Source: JANNSW01 sp031431235
GTDB lineage: Bacteria > Pseudomonadota > Alphaproteobacteria > Rhizobiales > Hyphomicrobiaceae
DNA length: 23,543 bases
Assembly (NCBI GenBank): GCA_031431235.1
Contig: JANPDA010000013.1
Location: 1 to 23,543 of the forward strand
Reading direction: 5' to 3'
Made by a program: the position numbers and the translations under genes
Part shown: positions 15,932-23,086 of the stretch, in pieces
Numbering within the stretch: the first letter of the stretch is position 1
Layout: the number at the start of each line of letters is the position of its first letter
Notes under the pieces: model-generated
The model's input: the letters and a program-made list of their open reading frames with translations, nothing else
The model's database searches: none
Told to the model about the DNA's origin: nothing

Positions 15932-16696
15932 ATGACGCAAACCCCGCTCATGCCCAAGGCAACGGCCGTTTGGCTCGTTGAGAATACCTCGCTCACATTC
16001 GAGCAGGTGGCGGAATACTGCGGGCTGCACGTGCTCGAGGTCAAAGGCATCGCCGATGGCGACGTCGCGCAGGGCATCAGGGGCATGGACCCGGTGAATT
16101 CCGGCCAGCTCACCCGCGAGGAGATCAAGCGCTGCGAGGACGACGCCGACGACCGGCTGAAAACGGCCGTCAGCAAGGTCGACATTCCTGTCTTCAAGAC
16201 CAAGAAGGGGCCGCGCTACACGCCGCTGTCGCGCCGCCAGGACCGGCCGAACGCGATCCTGTGGCTGATCAAGAGCCACCCCGAGCTGAAGGACAGCCAG
16301 GTGATGCGCCTCGTGGGCACCACCAAGCCGACGATCGCGGCGATCCGCGACCGCAGCCATTGGAATTCGCCCAGCCTCGTCGCCCAGGATCCGGTGACGT
16401 TGAGCCTGTGCTCGCAGATCGAGCTCGATGCCGAGGTGAGGAAGGCTGCCAAACGCCTCGAGCGCGAGCGCGGTGACACGCCCAAGGATGTCGTAGCCGA
16501 AGGCGGAACGCTGCTGCCGACCGAGGAGACGACCAGCCGCGCTGCCGCGGAGGGGCCGCAACCGGCCGAGATCGTGTCCGGCAAGCCGAGCCCCGAGGAG
16601 CCCCGCGAGCAGACGCCCGCGGAAGAGGCCGCCGGCATGTTCGCCAAGCTGACCGCGCTCAAATCCAATCACGAGGAGCAGGGCAAGGAAGGCTGA
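15932..16696 (+). CDS. trcR: Cell-cycle transcriptional regulator TrcR (DUF1013)
   Basis: A 254-residue DUF1013 protein, a family restricted to alphaproteobacteria and known in cell-cycle control. The N-terminus has a helix-turn-helix-like stretch (AVWLVENTSLTFEQVAEYCG, then HVLEVKGIADGD, residues 12-44). It is followed by QGIRGMDPVNSGQLTREEIK and a second HTH-like part AILWLIKSHPELKDSQVMRL, VGTTKPTIAAIRDR (108-141), then SHWNSPSLVAQDPVTLSLCS. From about 168 the chain is a charged helix and then a Pro/Glu/Ala-rich tail that is likely disordered. The frame is open further upstream, but the ATG at 15932 has GGAGGAAGG in front and starts the conserved region. A promoter is seen at 15828-15856. 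Confidence 0.93.
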   Translation: MTQTPLMPKATAVWLVENTSLTFEQVAEYCGLHVLEVKGIADGDVAQGIRGMDPVNSGQLTREEIKRCEDDADDRLKTAVSKVDIPVFKTKKGPRYTPLSRRQDRPNAILWLIKSHPELKDSQVMRLVGTTKPTIAAIRDRSHWNSPSLVAQDPVTLSLCSQIELDAEVRKAAKRLERERGDTPKDVVAEGGTLLPTEETTSRAAAEGPQPAEIVSGKPSPEEPREQTPAEEAAGMFAKLTALKSNHEEQGKEG

Positions 16697-16734
16697 GGCA
16701 AGAGCTCGCCGGCATCAACGGATTGGAGCAATGG

Positions 16735-17334
16735 ATGCGTATTCTCATTGTCGGGGCCGAAGGCACAGTCGGCAGCGCCATCGCGCGCGAGCTCGGGGCA
16801 CGCCACGAGATCGTCAAAGCCGGCCGCAACAGCGGCGAGCTGCATGTGGACATTGCGGACCGCGCTTCGATCGAGGCGCTCTACGAGAAAGCCGGCAAGA
16901 TCGATGCCGTGGTCTCGGCGGCGGGCACCGTGCATTTCGGGCCGCTGGCGACGATGACGGAGGAGCAGTTCATGGTCGGACTGCGCAGCAAGGTGATGGG
17001 GCAGGTCAATCTCGTGCTCGCCGGGCTGGCGCAGGTGAGCGAAGGCGGCTCGTTCACGTTGGTTTCGGGGGTGCTCAATCACGATCCGATCGTGTCGGGG
17101 GCAGCGGCCGCCGCCGCGAACGCGGCACTCGAAGGGTTCGTCAAGGGCGCAAGCATCGAAATGCCGCGCCGGCTCCGGATCAATCTGGTGAGCCCGGGCC
17201 TGCTGGAGGAATCCGTGCCGAAATACGGCGCCTATTTCCCCGGCCATATCCCGGTGCCGGGCGCCCGCGTCGCCAAGGCCTTCCAGAAGTGCGTCGAAGG
17301 GGCGATCAACGGCGAGGTGGTGAAGGTCTTCTGA
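16735..17334 (+). CDS. Divergent short-chain dehydrogenase/reductase
   Basis: A 199-residue Rossmann protein. MRILIVGAEGTVGSAIAREL carries the Gly-rich GxxGxxG cofactor motif (7-13), SAAGT stands in for NNAG (61-65), and a Ser (S111 in FTLVSGVL) lies where the catalytic Ser should be. The YxxxK motif is not kept: the helix reads GAAAAAANAALEGFVKGAS, with K137 but no Tyr. RINLVSPGLLEES follows as in SDRs. This short SDR subgroup may bind NAD(P) without classical catalysis or use another residue. The ATG at 16735 has GGAG 6 nt upstream and is preferred to a TTG at 16723. It lies 38 bp after trcR on the same strand, so they may share a transcript. Confidence 0.88.
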   Translation: MRILIVGAEGTVGSAIARELGARHEIVKAGRNSGELHVDIADRASIEALYEKAGKIDAVVSAAGTVHFGPLATMTEEQFMVGLRSKVMGQVNLVLAGLAQVSEGGSFTLVSGVLNHDPIVSGAAAAAANAALEGFVKGASIEMPRRLRINLVSPGLLEESVPKYGAYFPGHIPVPGARVAKAFQKCVEGAINGEVVKVF

Positions 17335-17345
17335 AGGCGCCCCGG

Positions 17346-17399
17346 GCTCGACGACGACTGGCTCGACGACGACTGGCCCGACGACGACCGGCCCGATGA
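17346..17399. repeat. 15-bp tandem repeat, about 3.6 units
   Basis: Units GCTCGACGACGACTG (17346-17360 and 17361-17375) are followed by a variant GCCCGACGACGACCG (17376-17390) and a partial fourth unit. It lies just after the SDR stop, between two convergent genes. Read in the SDR frame beyond its TGA it would encode repeated LDDDW units, and that frame stays open to a TGA near 17482. Confidence 0.9.
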
Positions 17400-17461
17400 C
17401 GCGGCTTCAGCGCGGCCTCCATGCTCGCCGTCTGGCGATGCGCTCGAGGCCGAGGATCTCG

Positions 17462-19123
17462 TCATGGTCTGGGCACACCGCTGAAACCGGCCGGCGCCTC
17501 GGCAGGCAACGCTTCCCGCCCCGCGACCCGATCGCTGAGCTTCTCGGCCATCATCAGCACAGTGGCGTTGAGGTTGGCGGTCACCACGTCCGGCATGATC
17601 GAGGCATCGATCACGCGCAGGCGCTCGATGCCATGCACCTTGCCCTCGCCATCGACCACCGCCATCTCGTCGAGCCCCATGCGGCAGGTGCAGGACGGGT
17701 GGTGCGAGGTCTCGGCCTTGGCTCGTGCGAAGGCATCGAGCTCGGCATCGGAGACGACATGCCTGCCGGGTGCGATCTCCTCGCCGCGATAGGGATCGAA
17801 GGCCTTCTGCGCGACCACGTCACGGGTGATGCGGATGCCGTCGCGGATCTCCCGGCGATCCTCGGCGTCGCTCAGGTGATTGAACTGGATGCGGGGCGGG
17901 GCAAAGGGATCGGCCGAGCGCAGGCGCACAAAGCCGCGGCTGCGCGGGCGCATCTGGCTCAGGTGCACCTGGAAGCCGTGGCCATCGACCCTCTCGTTGC
18001 CGTCGTAGCTGATGGCGAGGGGAGCGAAGTGGTGCTGCAGATTGGGGTAGGCGACCTCCGGGCGGCTGCGGAAGAAGCTGCCGGCCTCCCAGATGTTGGA
18101 CGCCCCCGTGCCGGTCTTGAACAGCAGCCACTCGGCGCCCAGCGCCAGCATGCCGAGCGGGCGGGTCGCGGGATAGAGCGACACCGGCTGCAGGCAGCGG
18201 TACTGCACCAGGAGATCCAGATGGTCCTGCAGGTTCTCGCCGACGCCGGGAAGATCGGCGGCAACGGCAATGCCGTGCGCGCTGAGCTCGGCGGCCGGGC
18301 CGATGCCGGAGAGCTTCAGGATCTGGGGCGAGTTGATGGCGCCGGCCGCGAGCAGCACCTCGCGGTCCGCCTGCACGGAGCGCTGTGTGCCGTTGTCGAG
18401 ATACTCGACGCCGACGGCGCGTCCCTTCTCCAGCACGATGCGCGAGACGCGAACCTCGACGGCGAGATCGATGTTGCCGCGCGCGCGCGCCGGATGCAGA
18501 TAGCGGCGGGCCGCACTCGATCGTATGCCGGCATGGGTCGAGCGCTCGAAGCGACAGACGCCGTCCTGGCGGGCGCCGTTGACGTCGTCGGTGTAGCCCA
18601 GGCCCGCCTGCTTGCCAGCCTCGATGAAGGCCTGGAAGAGGGGATTGGCGCACTCGGGGATCGTCACCTTCAGCGGACCGCTGCCACCCCGATAGGGGCT
18701 CGGACCATTGGCACTCGACTCCATGCGCTTGAAGTAGGGTAGGCAGTGGCCATAGGACCAGCTTTCGAGGCCGTTGGTGCGGGCCCAGCCGTCATAGTCG
18801 AGTCTGTTGCCGCGCAGATAGACCATGCCGTTGATCGAGGAGGAGCCGCCGACCACGCGCCCGCGCGGGTACGAGATCCGGCGGTTGTCGAGGAAGGGCT
18901 CGGGCTCGGACCAATAGGCCCAGTTGTAGCGCTCCGACTTCATGGGCTCGGCGAGGGCCGCCGGCATCCGGAGCATGTAGAGGCTGCGATCCATCGGGCC
19001 AGCCTCGAGCACGAGGATGCGGACGGCCGGGTCCTCCGACAAGCGCGCGGCGAGCACAGAGCCCGCCGACCCCGAGCCGACGATGACGTAGTCGTATGCC
19101 TTCGCGTCGGCACGCCCGGCCAT
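17462..19123 (-). CDS. betA: Choline dehydrogenase-like GMC oxidoreductase
   Basis: A 553-residue FAD-dependent GMC oxidoreductase. The FAD-binding dinucleotide fold YDYVIVGSGSAGSVLAARL is at 10-28, with E40 binding ribose. GMC signature 1 is GRVVGGSSSINGMVYLRGN (88-106) and signature 2 is GAINSPQILKLSGIGP. The catalytic pair is H475 in HHPSCTCRMG and N519 in TANLNATVL. Many stretches match E. coli BetA (SERYNWAYWSEPEPFLDNRR, GASNIWEAGSFFRSR), and the length is nearly the same (556). BetA oxidises choline to betaine aldehyde at the membrane. No betB or choline transporter lies nearby, so another alcohol substrate is possible. The ATG at 19123 follows the flavin-reductase stop by 3 bp, so the two genes form one operon. 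Confidence 0.9.
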   Translation of the reverse strand: MAGRADAKAYDYVIVGSGSAGSVLAARLSEDPAVRILVLEAGPMDRSLYMLRMPAALAEPMKSERYNWAYWSEPEPFLDNRRISYPRGRVVGGSSSINGMVYLRGNRLDYDGWARTNGLESWSYGHCLPYFKRMESSANGPSPYRGGSGPLKVTIPECANPLFQAFIEAGKQAGLGYTDDVNGARQDGVCRFERSTHAGIRSSAARRYLHPARARGNIDLAVEVRVSRIVLEKGRAVGVEYLDNGTQRSVQADREVLLAAGAINSPQILKLSGIGPAAELSAHGIAVAADLPGVGENLQDHLDLLVQYRCLQPVSLYPATRPLGMLALGAEWLLFKTGTGASNIWEAGSFFRSRPEVAYPNLQHHFAPLAISYDGNERVDGHGFQVHLSQMRPRSRGFVRLRSADPFAPPRIQFNHLSDAEDRREIRDGIRITRDVVAQKAFDPYRGEEIAPGRHVVSDAELDAFARAKAETSHHPSCTCRMGLDEMAVVDGEGKVHGIERLRVIDASIMPDVVTANLNATVLMMAEKLSDRVAGREALPAEAPAGFSGVPRP

Positions 19124-19126
19124 GGT

Positions 19127-19816
19127 TCACCCCGCCTCGTTGTCGGACGACCCTCGCGCGGGCCGCTCCTCGAGGTGGCTCGAGCCGAACTGCTCCCAGT
19201 CCGGAAAGGGCATGCGGAAAGACTGGTCGACGGTCGTGTAGAGGAAATAGCCGAGGCGGGCGATCGGCTTGGCATCGAGGATGTCGACGCGGCCGTTCTT
19301 GACCAGGCGATCGTCGATGTGGATGCCGACGACCTGGCCGAACACGACGGTCTGGCGCTCGCCGGGCTTCCAGCACGGCATCTCCACGGTCGAGAGGTAG
19401 CGGCATTCGAGGTGGACCGGGCTTTCAGCCACGCGCGGCGGCTTCACCAGACGGGAGGGAAGCGGCGTCAAGCCCGCCTCCTTCATCTCATCGACGCCGG
19501 TGGGGAAATGTGCGGCGGTCAGGTTCATCTGCTCGCGCAGCTCCCAGGTCGCGAGATTGCAGACGAACTCGCGCGTCGATTCCACATTGGCGAGCGTGTC
19601 CTTGACCGGACGATCGGGCTTTGGGCCTTGCGGAGCGAACACCACGCAGGGCGGCATGTCGCCCATCGCATTGAAAAAGCTGAAGGGTGCGAGGTTGGCG
19701 ATCCCGTCCGCATCGATCGTGGTGATCCAGCCGATCGGCCGCGGCACGATCAGGCTCTTGAAGGGATCGATCGGGAACGGGCGCTTGGCGGGATCGGAGC
19801 TCGGCTCGTAGAACAT
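19127..19816 (-). CDS. Flavin reductase-like (FMN-binding split barrel) protein
   Basis: 229 residues with the flavin reductase-like split-barrel domain: SLIVPRPIGWITTIDADGIA, NLAPFSFFNAMGDMPPCVVF, TREFVCNLATWELREQMNLT, then SPVHLECRYLSTVEMP and TVVFGQVVGIHIDD. The PRPIGWITT and PFSFFNA segments bind FMN in this family. Members use NAD(P)H to reduce flavins or act as flavoenzymes of unknown substrate. The ATG at 19816 has GAGG about 12 nt upstream. It ends 3 bp before betA. The pairing with a FAD-dependent dehydrogenase suggests they act on one pathway. A palindrome lies 28 bp upstream of its start. Confidence 0.92.
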   Translation of the reverse strand: MFYEPSSDPAKRPFPIDPFKSLIVPRPIGWITTIDADGIANLAPFSFFNAMGDMPPCVVFAPQGPKPDRPVKDTLANVESTREFVCNLATWELREQMNLTAAHFPTGVDEMKEAGLTPLPSRLVKPPRVAESPVHLECRYLSTVEMPCWKPGERQTVVFGQVVGIHIDDRLVKNGRVDILDAKPIARLGYFLYTTVDQSFRMPFPDWEQFGSSHLEERPARGSSDNEAG

Positions 19817-19843
19817 CGGTGCGCGGGCCTCGGTGATGGGGAG

Positions 19844-19861
19844 GGCAGTCGTTCGACTGCC
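19844..19861. promoter_or_regulatory. Palindromic operator candidate upstream of the flavin reductase-betA operon
   Basis: A perfect inverted repeat GGCAGTCG-TT-CGACTGCC sits 28 bp before the flavin-reductase start. Its symmetry and 2-bp spacer fit a dimeric repressor site (TetR/GntR-like size). No regulator gene is next to it in the window. Confidence 0.45.
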
Positions 19862-20025
19862 TCATCGTTGCAGGTCCCGCGTTGCCGGTAAACCCGCGCT
19901 CGTGCAAGCGAGCCCTGCCCCCCCCGGGCACGGCCGAGCGGAACGAAGGGGACAGGGCGCGCTACCGACAAGTCCGGACGGCAACTTTGACCGATCGAAC
20001 GGCAGCTTACCCCCTGATCGGGATG

Positions 20026-20235
20026 GCGTCGAGCCAGGGCCGCGAGCAGCATGGGAATGTGCGCGGCACCAACGGTCCAGGCCCACTCGTACTCGCGCAA
20101 TCCGTTGCCGAACACCTGCGCGCCCCCGGCGTCGGTGTCCTGCCCCTCGATTTGCAAGTCCCCTTCGATCGTCTCCGCCGCCGCCAGATACCGCCAGACC
20201 AGGGCGTCAGACAAGTCGCGCAGGACCACTTGCAT
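20026..20235 (-). pseudogene. Conserved hypothetical protein, C-terminally truncated
   Basis: From the ATG at 20235 the frame reads MQVVLRDLSDALVWRYLAAA, ETIEGDLQIEGQDTDAGGAQ, VFGNGLREYEWAWTVGAAHI, then PMLLAALA. This resembles the start of a family of ~110-residue uncharacterised bacterial proteins with the pattern LRD..D.LVWRYL and REYEW (recalled, not searched). After about residue 68 the sequence turns to Arg/Pro/Ser-rich text that overlaps the flavin-reductase start if read on to its stop at 19750, so the C-terminal half seems lost. It begins 6 bp after the FAD oxidase stop with no clear Shine-Dalgarno. Between here and 19862 nothing else is supportable. Confidence 0.45.
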
Positions 20236-20241
20236 GACCGT

Positions 20242-21585
20242 CTATGGTCTAGGCTCGATGTTCTGATTGAGGCGAAAGAGATTTGTGGGGTCATAACGCC
20301 ACTTTAGCTTGGAAAGGCGATCATATTTGCCTTCTCCATAAGCTTTGATTGCTACTTCCTTGCCAAAATCTGCTTGCTCATTGACGTAGTTTCCACTCAT
20401 CGATATCTCAGTGAGACGTGCAGCAGCCTTTCTGCTCCAGCCGACAAATTGATCATCGTTGGCTTTCTGATCCCAGCCGGATTCGACGATCCAATAGTGG
20501 CCCGCCGCTCTGCCGGTGTATGCCGTAGCATCATCGTCGATGTCGGCTACGGCTCCGCCCAGTTGCAGCACGTAGTATTCTGCGTCGGGTGATGGAGCAC
20601 TGGCGATGTCGTTCACCATGCACTCGATAGCGCGATCGTCAACCTCCTTCAGGTATCCGCCCTTGGCGTAGTAGCGCCGGTTCCAGGCCATACGATCATC
20701 GGATCGCCGCTGCAGATCGAGGAACGAGACACCTCCGATCTTGCCAGACGTTGGACTGCCCAGCTTGCCAAAGGCAGCGACCGCTGGCTCGGCCGCTTGG
20801 ACACCGCCCGACCATACTGCGGTCATCGACAACTCCGACGACGTCAAGACGAATCCCGAGCTCAGCTCTCGCGGAGCCTTGGCGACGAGCTCCCGATAGC
20901 GGCGCAGAACCGCTGCCGATTCAGCGACTCGATAGACCCAGCTTCCGATCAGCACATCACCCAACGGGTGCATCCGGAATACGAACTTCGTCACGACCCC
21001 GAAGTTGCCACCGCCACCCCGGATAGCCCAGAACAGGTCAGCCTCTTCGGTGGCGCTCACGCGACGCGAGCGGCCATCGGCAGTGACGATGTCCGCAGCG
21101 ATCAAGCTGTCGATCGAGAGCCCCAGTCTTCGGCTGAGCCAGCCCATGCCGCCACCCAGCGTCAGACCCGCAACTCCGGTGTGAGATACTACGCCGGCTG
21201 GAACAACGAACCCCGAAGGTGCAGCCGCGCGGTCGAGGTCGCCGAGGAGGGCACCGCCCTGCGCTTCCGCACGTAGCGACGGGACATCGACCACGATGGA
21301 ATTCATTTGAGAGAGGCTCAGCATGATCCCTCCGTCACAAGTCGAGAGACCCGGCAGACTGTGACCACCACCGCGGATAGCGAGGAGCGCACCATGCTCG
21401 ACAGCTGTGCGGACAACTTTTTCTATGTCCTGCACACTGCGCGCCTGCACAATCACCGCGGGGCGGCGGTCAGCCATGGCGTTCCAAACGCGGCGCGAAC
21501 TATCGAATTCACTGTGAGTGGGATCGATGATGTTTCCATCAATCCGACGATTGCGAAGATCGTTCAGGAGTTTGTCGGAAGCCAT
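20242..21585 (-). CDS. FAD-binding oxidoreductase, berberine bridge enzyme (BBE) type
   Basis: A 447-residue PCMH-fold flavoprotein. The FAD domain has RPAVIVQARSVQDIEKVVRT, the covalent-flavin motif IRGGGHSLPG with H75, GGALLGDLDRAAAPSGFVVP and GVAGLTLGGGMGWLSRRLGL. The Cys that would form the second covalent bond to FAD in bicovalent BBE enzymes is absent (VSHTGVAG), so attachment through His alone is predicted. The C-terminal BBE motif YDPTNLFRLNQNI is intact. Such enzymes oxidise sugars, alkaloids or other alcohols. The ATG at 21585 has GAGGG about 8 nt upstream. The 3' part (20250-20470) is much more AT-rich than neighbouring genes, suggesting recent transfer. The substrate is not predictable. 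Confidence 0.93.
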   Translation of the reverse strand: MASDKLLNDLRNRRIDGNIIDPTHSEFDSSRRVWNAMADRRPAVIVQARSVQDIEKVVRTAVEHGALLAIRGGGHSLPGLSTCDGGIMLSLSQMNSIVVDVPSLRAEAQGGALLGDLDRAAAPSGFVVPAGVVSHTGVAGLTLGGGMGWLSRRLGLSIDSLIAADIVTADGRSRRVSATEEADLFWAIRGGGGNFGVVTKFVFRMHPLGDVLIGSWVYRVAESAAVLRRYRELVAKAPRELSSGFVLTSSELSMTAVWSGGVQAAEPAVAAFGKLGSPTSGKIGGVSFLDLQRRSDDRMAWNRRYYAKGGYLKEVDDRAIECMVNDIASAPSPDAEYYVLQLGGAVADIDDDATAYTGRAAGHYWIVESGWDQKANDDQFVGWSRKAAARLTEISMSGNYVNEQADFGKEVAIKAYGEGKYDRLSKLKWRYDPTNLFRLNQNIEPRP

Positions 21586-22031
21586 GACTGCCCTCGGTAG
21601 AAGTAATTCTCAAGAGACAGATCTATGTAAACCCTATGCCAAACACGCGCGCTGCGATAGCGGGAGGTGCTTCATTCGAGGCGGCGAACCGACCAACGAC
21701 GAGAGCTCGTATCAACAGTAAACTGGCCGCGACGGGTCAGCAACGGCGGTCGCAGCGGCGGCGAGCAATGCCCGAACAAGCCCCCCAGCTGCGGACCAGA
21801 ACAGATCGTACCGCAAACAATGTCCGCTTGACCACCGTTCTCGATGGTGGCGGCGTCGGGCCGGTCAGGAGGCCTGCAACCTCGTTCCTCCACACGGAGC
21901 TCATTTCGGATCGACGCCGAGCCGAGGAGAGCCCAGCTTTGTCGCCGATCGTGGGCGTTGCCGAACGCTCGACGCACGCCTAGGATCGAGTCCGTTGCCG
22001 ATCTGGCGGCGTTGCAATGGAGGACCAGACG
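21586..22031. other. Divergent intergenic region between the FAD oxidase and 2OG oxygenase genes
   Basis: 446 bp separate the two divergent starts. The first ~50 bp upstream of the FAD oxidase are AT-rich. Open frames inside show no recognisable protein and no ribosome binding site. A promoter for the rightward gene is proposed at 21958-21986. Confidence 0.55.
21958..21986 (+). promoter_or_regulatory. Candidate promoter of the 2OG oxygenase gene
   Basis: TTGCCG (21958-21963) and TAGGAT (21981-21986) are 17 bp apart, placing the start of transcription about 40 nt before the ATG at 22032. The -35 matches four and the -10 matches four consensus positions. Confidence 0.4.
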
Positions 22032-22862
22032 ATGGGGTTTGATAGCATCTCCGAAATCATCGATCTCGACCGCTATCCGCTGCATCAACCGGAGAGCGCG
22101 ACTGTCGAAGCACTGCTCCGACAAGGCCAAACCGCGCTCGAGCGCGATGCGTTGTTTTCCCTGCCGGGTTTCGTGCGACCCGAGGCGACCTCGTTCATGG
22201 CGGCCGAGTTGGAGGCGCGTCAGCCATGGGCCAGCCGGTACGAGGCGATGAGGGGCAGCTACGGCAGCGACGGCAGCGACTGGCCGGCGGGCCATCCGCG
22301 CACCGCGACCAACCCGTTCCGCTATCATCAGGTGCTGAACCATCAGATTCCCAACGATTCCCCCCTCCGCAGGGTTTACTGCTGGGAGCCGCTGCGCGAG
22401 TTCCTGCGCCAACTGATGGGCTACGAGACGTTTCACCGCAGCGAATGCCCGCATTTGGCCCTGACCTCGAAGATCGCGGGAGATGGCGATACCGACGGCT
22501 GGCACTTCGATGGCAACGACGTCGTTTTCTCGGTCCTGTTGAGAGAGCCGGAGCAAGGCGGTCTGTTCGAGTACGTTCCCAATGTGCGGACCGATGCCGA
22601 CCAGAACTATGAGGCCGTCGCGGCGGTGTTCGCGGGCAAGCGGGACGGCGTGCGGTGCGCCGAGCTGGCCGTTGGAGACCTGAATGTCTTTCAAGGAAAT
22701 CAGACTCTTCACCGCGTCAGCCCCGTGAAGGGGGCACGCAAGCGCATTGTCGGGCTGTTCAGCTACGACCGCCAGCCCGGAACCAATTTCGGCGAGCCCT
22801 ATATCGCCGAGCTGCGTCGGCGAACGCCGGGGACAGTGCCATTGGACCAGGGCTCCGCGTAG
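22032..22862 (+). CDS. Fe(II)/2-oxoglutarate-dependent oxygenase, HalD/ArpA-like
   Basis: A 276-residue cupin-fold oxygenase. Iron ligands are visible as H158 and D160 in DGWHFDGNDVVFSVLL and H227 in QTLHRVSPV. R238 in KRIVGLFSY fits the 2-oxoglutarate carboxylate anchor. The NDVVFSVLLREPEQGGLFEY segment resembles the HalD/BesD and ArpA-like group. In the halogenases the Asp of HxD is Gly; here Asp is kept, so hydroxylation rather than chlorination is predicted. The natural substrates of relatives are free amino acids or small molecules; that is inference here. The ATG at 22032 was chosen over 22017 because TGGAGGA lies 7 nt before it. It diverges from the FAD oxidase gene. Confidence 0.88.
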   Translation: MGFDSISEIIDLDRYPLHQPESATVEALLRQGQTALERDALFSLPGFVRPEATSFMAAELEARQPWASRYEAMRGSYGSDGSDWPAGHPRTATNPFRYHQVLNHQIPNDSPLRRVYCWEPLREFLRQLMGYETFHRSECPHLALTSKIAGDGDTDGWHFDGNDVVFSVLLREPEQGGLFEYVPNVRTDADQNYEAVAAVFAGKRDGVRCAELAVGDLNVFQGNQTLHRVSPVKGARKRIVGLFSYDRQPGTNFGEPYIAELRRRTPGTVPLDQGSA

Positions 22863-22874
22863 CAACGAAGCCCA

Positions 22875-23086
22875 CTTAGGACAGCTCGAACAATAACCGA
22901 ATCTTTTTTACCGAGCGGATGCGCTTCGGCGTAGGGTGCAATAGGCGCCTTCGCCGTATTGCACCTTCGGCTGGCGTTGCGATCCGGGGTGGTGCAATAC
23001 GGCCTGAAGCAGGCCTATTGCACCCTACAGATCCCGTTCTCGACTGGACGACGACACGGTGCGGTTATTGTTGGGAGTGTCCTTAG
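22875..23086. mobile_element. MITE/REP-like element with terminal inverted repeats
   Basis: The ends 22875-22899 and 23062-23086 are inverted copies matching at 20 of 25 positions (both reach AACAATAACCG perfectly). Inside, GTAGGGTGCAATAGGC (22931-22946) pairs perfectly with 23013-23028, and GCCGTATTGCACC (22953-22965) with GGTGCAATACGGC (22991-23003). The 9-mer GGTGCAATA therefore occurs four times in alternating orientation. No protein is encoded. The element begins 13 bp after the oxygenase stop. Such structures are typical of non-autonomous elements or REP clusters moved by a transposase encoded elsewhere. Confidence 0.7.

Noticed and set aside
17396..19891. Two long plus-strand frames opposite betA and the flavin reductase gene
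   Set aside because: Antisense shadows rich in Ala/Gly/Val/Asp/Arg with no recognisable domain.
21636..21983. A 115-codon plus-strand frame before the 2OG oxygenase
   Set aside because: Arg/Ala/Thr-rich, no ribosome binding site, no recognisable similarity; it probably is intergenic.
22903..22909. T-run after the 2OG oxygenase as a terminator
   Set aside because: No stable hairpin immediately precedes it; it lies inside the repeat element.
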